Origin: CAVWSM01 sp963799425 | GTDB taxonomy: Bacteria > Actinomycetota > Actinomycetes > Jiangellales > Jiangellaceae | Direction: 5' to 3' | Length of the DNA: 64,000 nt | NCBI GenBank assembly: GCA_963799425.1 | Contig: CAWCXA010000020.1 | Coordinates: 124,001-188,000, forward strand | Part shown: one piece after another, positions 51,290-59,732 of the stretch | How positions within the stretch are numbered: the stretch's first letter is position 1 | Layout of the letters: the number at the start of each line of letters is the position of its first letter | The notes under the pieces: model-generated | Databases searched by the model: none | What the model saw: the letters and a program-made list of their open reading frames with translations, nothing else | What the model was told of the DNA's origin: nothing | Translations under genes and position numbers: made by a program

Positions 51290-52891
51290 ATGCGCACCAA
51301 CGTCGGCGCCGAGGTACTGCTGAGCCGGGAGCCGACCTGGCGGTTCGCTGGTGCCTACCGCTGGTGGCTCGCTGGTGTGCTTGGCGTCGCACTGGCCGCG
51401 CGGGTGGTCCCGTTCCTTGTCCCCGGCACCCTGTTCGGCGGCATCAATAGCGACGACGGAGTGCACTGGGGGCTGGCGACGTATCTGCTCGACGGCCGCC
51501 TTCCGTACCGGGATTTCGTCTTTCTGCATCCTCCGGGCATCGGGATCGTCCTGGCGCCGTTCGCCGCGCTCGGCGACGTCATCGGATCGCGGGATGCTTT
51601 CGCTCTGGCCCGGCTGGCGGTCATCGCCTTAGGGGTGGTCAACACAGCACTGGTGGCGACGCTCGGCCGGCGTCTGTGGGGTCCGCGCGCGGCACTCGTC
51701 GCCGGCGGTGTCTACGCCCTGGCACCTGCGGCGCTCAACGCCGAACGCACCTTGCTGCTCGAGCCGGTGGTCAACGTCTTCGCGCTTCTCGGGCTGCTGG
51801 CCCTTCTGTCAGGGCCCACACGGCGCGCTGCTGTGGTTGCCGGGCTGCTCTTTGGTTGCGCGCTGTCGGTCAAGCTGTTCGGCGCGGTCTTTCCCATCGT
51901 CGCCGTCACCTGGCTGCTGATGCGCGGTCAGCGAGAGCGCGCCCGTGACCTGGCAGCCGCCACCGCTGCGGGGTTCGTGGTCATCTGTGGGCCCATCGTC
52001 GCCGCGGCGCCACGCGCGTTCTGGGATCAGGTCTTCTGGTCGCAGGTCTCCCGCCCTCCGTTCGGCTATCGCTCCCGGTGGTTGCGGTTGGCGGACATGA
52101 CCGGCCTGGGCCCGGTTTTCGGCCGGGCGCGTGATTTCCAAGGCCTTGAGACGGTGCTCGGTGGATCCCCCGCCCGTATACCCGTGTGGCTGGTTGTGCT
52201 CGTTGTCGGCGCCGTCCTGCCGGCACTCGCCTACTCGTTGCGCCGTCCTCGGCTTCGGGAGGCGGAAGGACTCGTCGCGCTCGTGCTGGCTGCGACGGTG
52301 GTCGCGTTCCTGGTCTCGCCGACGTACTTCTCGCACTATGCCGCCGTGGTGGCCGCGCCTATGGCCCTGCTCACCGGGCGCTGGACGCAGGCGTTCGCCG
52401 CCCGGACGTCCGCGCCGGACCCACGTCGCCGCGTTGCCGTCGCCACGGTGGTGGCCCTGACGGTTGTCGGGGCCGTCCCTGTCCTGCGGGCAGGCGAGCC
52501 GCAGCCTGATGTGGGCAGTCTGATCGCCGCGGCCGTGCCCGAGGGGCGCTGTGTCGTATCCGACGCGGTCACTGCAGCGGCATTTGCGGAGCGGTTCGGA
52601 TCGCCTGCCCCGTGCCCGGCCGTGGTCGACCAGCGCGGCACCGCCCTCGTCATGCCGGAGCCGGCTGGCAACAGGCAGTTCTATCCGTACGGGTTCCGGG
52701 TTACGCCGTCGTTCCAGGACTACATGCGCAACTTGATGGCGCGGGCCGATGTGGAGATCTTGAACTTCGACCCGCGGTTTAAGCCGGAATGGAACCGGCA
52801 GACGCTCCGACAGTTCCTCAAAACGTACCGCCTGGTCTTGCGTGCTCCCCCGCCGTCGACTGTGCAGGTGTGGGAGCGGGTCGGAAGCTGA
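51290..52891 (+). CDS. Polytopic glycosyltransferase-like (GT39/GT87-type) membrane protein
   Basis: A 533-residue protein with about 10-11 hydrophobic helices. NSDDGVHWGLATYLLDGRLP and YRDFVFLHPPGIGIVLAPF form the first extracytoplasmic loop; its Asp pair resembles the catalytic acidic residues of polyprenol-phosphate-sugar-dependent GT-C enzymes. A soluble C-terminal segment (residues about 410-533) follows. I chose the ATG at 51290; an in-frame upstream start at 51218 adds 24 polar residues. It probably moves a sugar onto an acceptor outside the membrane, as the last gene of the GTP-cyclohydrolase/glycosyltransferase cluster. Confidence 0.78.
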   Translation: MRTNVGAEVLLSREPTWRFAGAYRWWLAGVLGVALAARVVPFLVPGTLFGGINSDDGVHWGLATYLLDGRLPYRDFVFLHPPGIGIVLAPFAALGDVIGSRDAFALARLAVIALGVVNTALVATLGRRLWGPRAALVAGGVYALAPAALNAERTLLLEPVVNVFALLGLLALLSGPTRRAAVVAGLLFGCALSVKLFGAVFPIVAVTWLLMRGQRERARDLAAATAAGFVVICGPIVAAAPRAFWDQVFWSQVSRPPFGYRSRWLRLADMTGLGPVFGRARDFQGLETVLGGSPARIPVWLVVLVVGAVLPALAYSLRRPRLREAEGLVALVLAATVVAFLVSPTYFSHYAAVVAAPMALLTGRWTQAFAARTSAPDPRRRVAVATVVALTVVGAVPVLRAGEPQPDVGSLIAAAVPEGRCVVSDAVTAAAFAERFGSPAPCPAVVDQRGTALVMPEPAGNRQFYPYGFRVTPSFQDYMRNLMARADVEILNFDPRFKPEWNRQTLRQFLKTYRLVLRAPPPSTVQVWERVGS

Positions 52892-52897
52892 ACCACC

Positions 52898-53188
52898 ATG
52901 TGTAACAGCGCCTCACTTGATCTCGATCAAGGTGAATTCCACCTCGGGCACGCTGCGGTGCGTCGTGTGGTCAAAGACCGCCGCCCCCAACCCAGGATCG
53001 TCGCCACGCGGAAGAGCACGGAGTTGGCGAGCAGCTCCGCCCACTTTGCCGGCCGGAAAGTGGTCGTGGGTTATCGCGGAAACCACACGCTCAAAGCCAC
53101 CATCGGCCAGCTCGACTCGGTCGGGATCGAGTGGCCCTGGGATCGCCTCTTCGAGGTCTCCCTTGAGCCTCGGGTCGTCTTGACGTAG
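52898..53188. CDS. Hypothetical ORF, strand uncertain
   Basis: Both strands read as plausible protein here. The plus frame (96 residues, ending WPWDRLFEVSLEPRVVLT) is uninterrupted and rich in G/C at third positions. The minus strand (52913-53230) holds family-like text (DPRLKGDLEEAIPGPLDPDR and VVSAITHDHFPAGKV, then AELLANSVLFRVATILG in another frame) but needs two frame changes. I cannot decide between them. No ribosome site settles it. The rest of the 468-bp gap up to 53359 shows nothing further. Confidence 0.3.
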
Positions 53189-53321
53189 CACCTCGCCCGG
53201 CCGGTGAAAGACGTTTCGGTGAGAGAGCACCGGCCGGCGGCCCCGATACAGTGTTGCCGATCTGGCTGCCGCTGTGGGACGCGGCGGGCACGCCGAAGTT
53301 CAGACTTGAAGATCGTCCCCT

Positions 53322-54241
53322 ACCCCTCCCCGCAGGCGGCGAACACCAGGGAGGCGGCCATGTCAGACAACGGCAGCGAGACGATGTTCGGCAGGATCGT
53401 CCTGGTCACCGGCGGCACCGGCGGCATCGGCAAGGCGACCGCGGCCGGCGTGGCACGCCTTGGCGCCAGGGTCGGCATCGTCGGCCGTGACCGGCTGCGG
53501 GCCGAGGCCGCCGCCGCGGACATCCGCCGCGAGGCCGACAAGTCGGTGGTCGACGTCTTCGTCGCGGACATGTCGTCGCAGGCCGAACTACGCAGGCTGG
53601 CGGCCGACGTGCTCGACCGATACCCCCGCCTCGACGTGCTGGTCAACAACGTGGGTGGCTTCTGGGCCACCCGCCACAGCACGGCCGACGGCCTCGAGCA
53701 CTCCTTCGCGGTCAACCACCTCGCACCGTTCCTGCTCACCAACCTGCTGCTCGACCGGCTCCAGGCCAGCGCACCTTCCCGGGTCGTGACCGTATCCTCC
53801 GGTGCCCACGCGCAGGGTCGTATCGACTTCGACGACCTGCAGGCCGAGCGCAACTATCAGGGCGGCCGTGCCTACAGCCAATCGAAGCTGGCCAACGTGA
53901 TGTTCACCTACGAGTTGGCCCGCCGCCTTGAAGGCACCGGCGTCACGGCAAACGTGCTGCACCCCGGTGTCGTCCGCACCGGCTTCGGCGCCGAAGACTC
54001 AGGGCGCTTCACTGGGCTCCTGGTCCCGATCGCCCGGCTGTTCATGAAGACACCGGAGCGGGGCGCGGCCACCCCCGTGTACCTCGCCTCATCACCCGAG
54101 GTCGAGGGCGTCAGCGGCAGGTACTTCGCCAAAGGCAAGCCAAAGCGCTCGGCTGGGCGCTCCTACGACACCGATGTCGCGGCGTACTTGTGGAGCGTCA
54201 GCTGGAAACTGGTCGGTCTGCCCGAGGCACTACCCGACGCC
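53322..54241. repeat. SDR-gene duplication, copy A
   Basis: About 920 bp that is near-identical to 55010-55930, starting in the leader (CTCCCCGCAGG) and running to the end of the SDR gene. The offset is 1,688 bp. Only scattered base changes separate the copies. Confidence 0.9.
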
Positions 54242-54244
54242 TGA
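53360..54244 (+). CDS. SDR-family oxidoreductase (retinol-dehydrogenase-like), copy A
   Basis: A 294-residue short-chain dehydrogenase. The cofactor motif is GRIVLVTGGTGGIGKATAAG, NNVG replaces NNAG in DVLVNNVGGFWATRHSTAD, the catalytic Ser is in RVVTVSSGAHAQG, and YSQSK supplies Tyr and Lys. The C-terminus has NVLHPGVVRTGFG and PVYLASSPEVEGVSGRYFA. The ATG at 53360 follows GGGAGG. It is followed 47 bp later by a membrane protein gene. A near-copy follows at 55048. Substrate is unknown; relatives act on lipophilic aldehydes or ketones. Confidence 0.88.
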   Translation: MSDNGSETMFGRIVLVTGGTGGIGKATAAGVARLGARVGIVGRDRLRAEAAAADIRREADKSVVDVFVADMSSQAELRRLAADVLDRYPRLDVLVNNVGGFWATRHSTADGLEHSFAVNHLAPFLLTNLLLDRLQASAPSRVVTVSSGAHAQGRIDFDDLQAERNYQGGRAYSQSKLANVMFTYELARRLEGTGVTANVLHPGVVRTGFGAEDSGRFTGLLVPIARLFMKTPERGAATPVYLASSPEVEGVSGRYFAKGKPKRSAGRSYDTDVAAYLWSVSWKLVGLPEALPDA

Positions 54245-54291
54245 CGGTTCGTCGCGCACCCCCCGGAGTGTTACAGGAGCATGCTGACTGC

Positions 54292-54984
54292 ATGGAGGAA
54301 CGTCAAGAACCCCGGTTGATTGCTGAACTCGACGATGGTGGACGCGCCATGCAGATCCTGACAACCGAGCACTGGAGCCTGCTGGCAACACGTTCACTGA
54401 ACTGGAACGAAAGCTTCGCGCGGAGCGGACTGTATCTCACCGTGCTGAGCGCCTCGGTGGTCGCGTTAGCGCTGGTGGCCCAGGCGACCGCCTTTGACGA
54501 TCGATTTGTGATGTTCGCGCTGGTCCTGCTGCCTGTGGTGTTCTTCATTGGCGCCGCAACCATCGTTCGGGTTGGCGAGTCCAGCGCCGAGGACGCGCGG
54601 TGGGTGGCCGGTATGAACCGCATCCGGAACGCCTACCTCGAGCTGGAACCGGGGCTCGAGCGCTACTTCGTGACGTCCCACTACGACGATGAGCGCGGGC
54701 TGCTGGCGACCTTCGGCGCACCGCCGACGGCAAGGTGGCGGTTGGTTCACATGTTGGTGACGACCCCCGGGATGCTGGCGGTGGTGAACGCCGTGGTGTC
54801 GTCGGTGGCGATCGCTATCGCCGTGCACTCCCTTGGGGGCTCGACTCCGTGGGCTGCCGCTGCGGGTGTTGTTGCGTTCATCCCCGTTCTGGCGTTGCTG
54901 GGTCTCCTCGGCGCACGAGAGTTGTTAGGGCTGAGATCGTCATTGAAGACCCAGTTCCCCAGTCCGCCCGAGGTGGCGGACTAG
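54292..54984 (+). CDS. Four-helix membrane protein, paralogue 1
   Basis: A 230-residue protein with four helices in two pairs (SGLYLTVLSASVVALALVAQ, VMFALVLLPVVFFIGAATIV, MLAVVNAVVSSVAIAIAVHS and AAGVVAFIPVLALLGLLG). The segment ILTTEHWSLLATRSLNWNES before TM1 and RNAYLELEPGLERYFVTSHY in the loop recur almost unchanged in the paralogue at 58998. The family is conserved in actinobacteria as far as I recall but has no known function. ATG at 54292 has AGGAG 13 bases upstream, so the start is not firm. It follows SDR copy A. Confidence 0.72.
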   Translation: MEERQEPRLIAELDDGGRAMQILTTEHWSLLATRSLNWNESFARSGLYLTVLSASVVALALVAQATAFDDRFVMFALVLLPVVFFIGAATIVRVGESSAEDARWVAGMNRIRNAYLELEPGLERYFVTSHYDDERGLLATFGAPPTARWRLVHMLVTTPGMLAVVNAVVSSVAIAIAVHSLGGSTPWAAAAGVVAFIPVLALLGLLGARELLGLRSSLKTQFPSPPEVAD

Positions 54985-55009
54985 CCGAGAGACAACTCCG
55001 GGAGTCTCC

Positions 55010-55930
55010 TACCCTCCCCGCAGGCAGCGAACACCAGGGAGGCGGCCATGTCAGACAACGGCAGCGGGACGATGTCCGGCAGGATCGTCCTGGTCACCGG
55101 CGGCACCGGCGGCATCGGCAAGGCCACCGCGGCCGGCGTGGCACGCCTTGGCGCCAGGGTCGGCATCGTCGGCCGTGACCGGCAGCGGGCCGAGGCCGCC
55201 GCCGCGGACATCCGCCGCGAGGCCGACAAGTCGGTTGTCGATGTCTTCGTCGCGGACATGTCGTCGCAGGCCGAAGTACGCAGGCTCGCGGCCGACGTGC
55301 TCGACCGATACCCCCGCCTCGACGTGCTGGTCAACAATGTGGGTGGCTTCTGGGCCAACCGCCACAGCACGGCCGACGGCCTCGAGCACACGTTCGCGGT
55401 CAACCACCTCGCACCGTTCCTGCTCACCAACCTGCTGCTCGACCGGCTCCGGGCCAGCGCACCTGCCCGAGTGGTGACCGTCTCCTCCGGTGCCCACGGG
55501 CAGGGTCGCATCGACTTCGACGACCTGCAGGCCGAGCGCAACTATCAGGGCGGCCGGGCCTACAGCCAATCGAAGCTGGCCAACGTGATGTTCACCTACG
55601 AGTTGGCCCGCCGCCTTGAAGTCAGCGGCGTCACCGCAAACGTGCTGCACCCCGGTGTGGTCCGCACCGGCTTCGGCGCCGAAGACCCAGGGCGCTTGCA
55701 CTGGGCTCCTGGTCCCGATCGCCCGGCTGTTCATGAAGACTCCGGAGCGGGGCGCGACCACACCCGTGTACCTCGCCTCGTCACCCGAGGTCGAGGGCGT
55801 CACCGGCCGGTACTTCGCCAACGGCAAGCCAATGCGCTCGGCTGGGCGCTCGTACGACACCGATGTCGCGGCGCACTTGTGGAGCGTCAGCTCGAAACTG
55901 GTCAGGCTGCCCGAGGCACTACCCGGCGCA
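55010..55930. repeat. SDR-gene duplication, copy B
   Basis: Direct repeat of 53322-54241 in the same orientation. It differs by scattered substitutions and by one extra G at 55698 (CGCTTGCACTGG here, CGCTTCACTGG in copy A). The repeat does not include the membrane protein gene. Confidence 0.9.
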
Positions 55931-55945
55931 GCGGCGAGCTCGTAG
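55048..55945 (+). pseudogene. SDR-family oxidoreductase, copy B, frameshifted
   Basis: The same motifs as copy A are present (GRIVLVTGGTGGIGKATAAG, NNVGGFWANRHSTADG, RVVTVSSGAHGQG, YSQSK). After GFGAEDPGR one extra G at 55698 shifts the frame; direct comparison with copy A shows the single base. Removing it restores TGLLVPIARLFMKTPERG through a stop at 55945 and a protein of about 298 residues. ATG at 55048 follows GGGAGG. This is the best-documented frameshift in the window, because an internal reference copy exists. Confidence 0.88.
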
Positions 55946-56347
55946 GTCGCTCTTGCCCCGCGTCAATGGCATCTTCGGTTGCGCCCCTCTTCGTCAGACC
56001 AGTCGAGGAAGTAGAACCGGTTCCTTTCGATGCATTCCGATCACCCTGGTTGGGTCTGGCCAAGAGCGGTCATCTGACGTAGGCGTAACGGGTGTACTGT
56101 CAACAGCATCCGGCTAGTCTCCATCCGCTTCGGGTGCCGCCCAAACCGGCCATTCGAGGCGTGAGTGCTGTGATTGACAGCCTGCCGACATCAAGATTCG
56201 ACGACGCGTGGCGAGGTCGTCATGACGTACCGCCCGTAACGCCGAAGTAGCTTGCTGTTTTCGACGTCTAGCGGTTCTTCGTCGATGGTGCCTTGATGCG
56301 GCCGTAACAAGCTCGACTCCACTAGACGTACCACCTAGGGAGATCTT
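55946..56347. other. Intergenic region before second MMPL gene
   Basis: A 402-bp stretch with no convincing gene. Its base composition is lower in GC than that of its neighbours. A TTGACA at 56174-56179 could be a -35 element, but no good -10 follows at standard spacing. AGGGAG at 56337-56342 is the ribosome site of the next gene. Confidence 0.4.
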
Positions 56348-58621
56348 ATGGCCGTCCAAATCATTCCGCCGCGGACACCTGGTGGCACTCACACTGTGAA
56401 GCCGACTAAGACGTCACTGACGCAGCGGCTGGCTCGATTCTCGGCAATGCATCCCTGGCGAGTTCTGGTTGCGTGGGGGCTGATTCTGCTGGCGTCGATT
56501 GTGGCTATCGGGACGTTGTTGGGATCGGCGCTCACGACGGACGCCGAGATCACGAGCACTCCCGACTCGGTGAAGGCTAGCGAGCTGTTGATGGATGGTT
56601 TCCCCGAGGGCGACCATATCGACGAGGCTGTCATCATCCGCTCAGCCGACCTCACTGCCGAGGATCCGGCGTTCGGTGGATTCGTTGCCGACCTTCGCTC
56701 GTCAATCGAAGGGACGGGGGTCGTAGAGACTGTCACCGATCCGTACGCGGCAGACGCAGGGCCAGCGATCTCCCAGGACCGGCACGCGGTGGCAATGTAC
56801 TTGACGCTAGGGGAGAACCCGGAAGACGGGATCGTCAAGGTCCTCGACGAGGTCACCACAGCTGATACCGACGCCGCGTTCGACGTTGCCATCGCCGGCG
56901 AGTTCACGCTGGACCATGACTTCAACGAGCTAGCGTCCCGCGACCTGGAGAAGGGTGAGCTGCAGTTCGGACTTCCCGCGGCCATGATCGTTCTGCTGCT
57001 CGTGTTCGGTGCTGTGGTCGCAGCGTTCGTCCCGATGGGAATCGCTCTTGTGTCGATCACTGTTGCCGTTGCGGCGTCCGCGGTGGTCGGGCAGGTCACT
57101 TCGCTGTCGTTCTTCGTGGTCAACATGATCACCGCGATGGGTCTTGCCCTCGGTATCGACTACAGCCTGTTCGTCTTGTCCCGCTATCGGGAGCAGCGGC
57201 AGCTGGGGCAGGACAAGGTCGACGCGATCGTTGCGACCGGCGGGACCGCCAGCAAGGCTGTCCTGTTCAGCGGCAGCTCGTTCGTGGTGGCGTTGCTGGG
57301 GCTGCTGTTGGTGCCCGACACCATCCTTCGCAGCTTGGCCTTCGGTGCGATCATCGTCGGCCTGATCACTATGGTGGCGGCCCTGACGCTGTTGCCCGCT
57401 CTGCTGTCGCTGCTCGGTGACCGAGTCAACTCGTTGCGGCTGCCGTTCTTCGGACGCGAGCACTCAGCCGAGAGCCCGTTCTGGACAAGGGCCGTCAGAG
57501 CCGTCGTCAAGCATCCGACCGCGGCGCTGGCCGCCGGTGTCCTCGTCCTGGTCGCGCTCGCGCTGCCCATCCTGGATCTGCGCACAGGTAACGCGGGAGC
57601 CAGTTCCCTACCTGACGGAACCTTCTCCAAGGCAGGCTTTGTGGCGGCTGAGCGCAGCTTCCCCCGCAACGCCAGCTCCGATCCGGCGCAGGTCGTCATT
57701 TCCGGCGACCTGAGTTCCGCCGAGCTTGCGGCGGCGATGGACGACTTCGAGGCGTCGATCGCCGATGACCCCGACTACGGTCCCCCGCAGCGTCAGCTTG
57801 CCGCCGACGGAAACCTGGCCCTCGTGAGCGTCCCGCTCGTCGGAGACCCGAACAACGACCAGGCTCGCGGGGCGGTGGAAAGGCTGCGCGCGGACCTCGT
57901 CCCCGCAGCATTCGACGGGACCGGCGCTGCCGTCGTGGTGGGTGGGCTGACAGCAGAGACCATCGACTACTCGAACCTGATCGACCAGTGGCTCCCGATT
58001 GTGTTGGCGTTCGTACTCGGGCTGAGCCTGATTCTCCTGACCATCGTGTTCCGATCTCTGGTGTTGTCGGCAACCGCTGTCCTACTTAACCTGCTCTCGG
58101 TCGGCGCGGCCTACGGGCTGCTGGTTCTGGTCTTTCAGAAGGGCTACGGGGCGGACCTGTTGGGCTTCCAGCAAGTCGAGCGGATCGAGGCCTGGGTACC
58201 GGTTTTCTTGTTCTCCGTCCTGTTCGCCCTGTCGATGGACTACCACGTGTTCCTACTCACCCGGATCCGTGAGCGGTACGTCCAAACCGGCGACACTGTC
58301 GACGCGGTGGTTCACGGCATCGCAGCAACCGGCCGCATCATCACCGGCGCGGCACTCATCATCGTCGTAGTCTTTGCCGGCTTCGCTGCCGGCGATCTGG
58401 TGATGTTCCAGCAGATGGGCTTCGGCGTCGGAGTGGCGCTGCTGGTCGATGCGACCCTCATTCGAATGGTCGTCGTGCCGGCGGCCATGGCTGTGCTCGG
58501 CCCATGGAACTGGTACCTGCCCTCCTGGCTGAATTGGCTCCCCGAGCTGCACGTAGAAGGCGACGAGGTCACCACCGACCCAGACCGGGGCCTTGCGCTG
58601 GCAACTAAGGACTCGGGCTGA
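56348..58621 (+). CDS. MMPL/RND-family transporter
   Basis: A 757-residue MMPL protein with the standard two-fold plan. TM1 is VAWGLILLASIVAIGTLLG, and the first helical bundle carries GLALGIDYSLFVLSRYREQ. The second has FALSMDYHVFLLTRIRERYV, the proton-relay region. Two large extracytoplasmic domains follow TM1 and TM7. ATG at 56348 follows AGGGAG. It lies between SDR copy B and the second membrane paralogue. It differs clearly from the MMPL protein at 1546, so it is not a recent duplicate. A lipid or hydrophobic substrate is likely. Confidence 0.9.
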   Translation: MAVQIIPPRTPGGTHTVKPTKTSLTQRLARFSAMHPWRVLVAWGLILLASIVAIGTLLGSALTTDAEITSTPDSVKASELLMDGFPEGDHIDEAVIIRSADLTAEDPAFGGFVADLRSSIEGTGVVETVTDPYAADAGPAISQDRHAVAMYLTLGENPEDGIVKVLDEVTTADTDAAFDVAIAGEFTLDHDFNELASRDLEKGELQFGLPAAMIVLLLVFGAVVAAFVPMGIALVSITVAVAASAVVGQVTSLSFFVVNMITAMGLALGIDYSLFVLSRYREQRQLGQDKVDAIVATGGTASKAVLFSGSSFVVALLGLLLVPDTILRSLAFGAIIVGLITMVAALTLLPALLSLLGDRVNSLRLPFFGREHSAESPFWTRAVRAVVKHPTAALAAGVLVLVALALPILDLRTGNAGASSLPDGTFSKAGFVAAERSFPRNASSDPAQVVISGDLSSAELAAAMDDFEASIADDPDYGPPQRQLAADGNLALVSVPLVGDPNNDQARGAVERLRADLVPAAFDGTGAAVVVGGLTAETIDYSNLIDQWLPIVLAFVLGLSLILLTIVFRSLVLSATAVLLNLLSVGAAYGLLVLVFQKGYGADLLGFQQVERIEAWVPVFLFSVLFALSMDYHVFLLTRIRERYVQTGDTVDAVVHGIAATGRIITGAALIIVVVFAGFAAGDLVMFQQMGFGVGVALLVDATLIRMVVVPAAMAVLGPWNWYLPSWLNWLPELHVEGDEVTTDPDRGLALATKDSG

Positions 58622-58857
58622 AGGCCCAAACTCCGAACCCCAACAGGTCTAGACGGTGTGGCGGATTTAGCGCCGGAACCGGTAATGCACCTGCTGAGGA
58701 CGCCCCCCGCCGCGGCGTGACACTGTGCGCGATTTGTCGGTGTTCGCCGGCTGGTTTGGGGTGCCGAACGATGAGTTTCTCCTGCCCTGGAGGTCTATCT
58801 CAGCGGCACAGCCCGGCAGGCTGGGCATGAAGGCGACAGGACCGGAAGGGCGAACCC

Positions 58858-58965
58858 ATGAAACTGACCACCATGACGCAAGTCACCGTCGGCGGAGTGA
58901 TGCAGGGAAACGGTGGCGCGTCGGATGAGGACCGCCGGAACATAGGTCCGCGGTCCAGTCGCTGA
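58858..58965 (+). pseudogene. N-terminal fragment of a dihydrofolate-reductase-family gene
   Basis: A 35-residue reading frame starting KLTTMTQVTVGGVMQGNGG and ASDEDRR matches the start of RibD C-terminal/DHFR-family proteins; it then ends at a stop at 58963-58965. The rest of the domain (about 150 residues) is missing. GGAAGGG precedes the ATG. It sits in the 376-bp gap 58622-58997, in which I see nothing else. It is probably a remnant of a deletion, perhaps linked to the duplications around it. Confidence 0.65.
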
Positions 58966-58997
58966 TCACCACCTGCGCCTGAGCCAGTGAAGAGAAC

Positions 58998-59681
58998 ATG
59001 ATGAAGCAGGACCCACCCACGAAACTACCGCTGGCGCCGGATGCCAGTGATGCCGCGCTCTCGCTACGCGCTCAGATCCTGGCGACCGAGCACTGGAGCC
59101 TGCTCGCGACGCGCAGCATGACCTGGAACGAGATCTTCAGCCGGACCGGCACATTCCTCACGGTGCTCTCGGCCACGGTCGTGGCGCTCTCCCTGGCGGC
59201 GCAGGCGACGGGTTTCGGCCACAGCTTTCGCGTTTTCGCGCTGCTTGTGCTCCCGGTCGTGCTCCTCGTCGGGCTGGCGACCTACACCCGGCTGATCGAG
59301 GCCGACATCGAGGACGCATGGCTCGTCGTGGGAATGAACCGGCTCCGCCACGCCTACCTTGAACTTGCACCTGATCTCGATCCGTACTTCGTCACCAGTC
59401 GGAACGACGACGAGCTCGGCGTGCTTCAGACCTACAGCTTCCGCACAAATGTCGGTGTCACCCACCTGCTCTCCGGGTCACCTGTGATCATCGGCATCAT
59501 CGACACCGTGGTCACCGGGGTCCTTGCGGTCATCATTTGCCAGTCTTTCGGCGCAGCTGTTGAGCTGCAGATCATTGCCGGGTCGCTGGTCGTGCTCGTG
59601 ACCGCATCGGTGCTCGCGGCTATGGGCTACCGGAAGGTCGGTCACCTTCGCCGCCACTACCGCCCGCGATTCCCGAGTTGA
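58998..59681 (+). CDS. Four-helix membrane protein, paralogue 2
   Basis: A 227-residue protein clearly homologous to the one at 54292. ILATEHWSLLATRSMTWNEI precedes TM1 (TFLTVLSATVVALSLAAQA); VFALLVLPVVLLVGLATYTR, PVIIGIIDTVVTGVLAVIIC and IIAGSLVVLVTASVLAAMGY follow, and the loop has RHAYLELAPDLDPYFVTSRN. The C-terminus is basic (RKVGHLRRHYRPRF). ATG at 58998 follows GAAGAGAAC. Function is unknown. Its repeat next to the SDR/MMPL genes suggests a shared function or a shared duplication history. Confidence 0.75.
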   Translation: MMKQDPPTKLPLAPDASDAALSLRAQILATEHWSLLATRSMTWNEIFSRTGTFLTVLSATVVALSLAAQATGFGHSFRVFALLVLPVVLLVGLATYTRLIEADIEDAWLVVGMNRLRHAYLELAPDLDPYFVTSRNDDELGVLQTYSFRTNVGVTHLLSGSPVIIGIIDTVVTGVLAVIICQSFGAAVELQIIAGSLVVLVTASVLAAMGYRKVGHLRRHYRPRFPS

Positions 59682-59732
59682 GGCTCGCGACGCGCCGGTA
59701 CCTCGTCGCGACGCTGGCACGCGTCGAAGGTG

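Noticed and set aside
46227..52891. Simple riboflavin biosynthesis operon
   Set aside because: RibB, RibH, RibE and the deaminase domain are missing, and glycosyltransferases and a PTPS homologue fill the locus. It cannot be excluded that it also supports riboflavin synthesis.
53322..55930. Composite transposon formed by the two SDR copies
   Set aside because: There is no transposase, terminal inverted repeat or target duplication. The repeats are protein-coding SDR genes with their ribosome sites, so tandem gene duplication is simpler.
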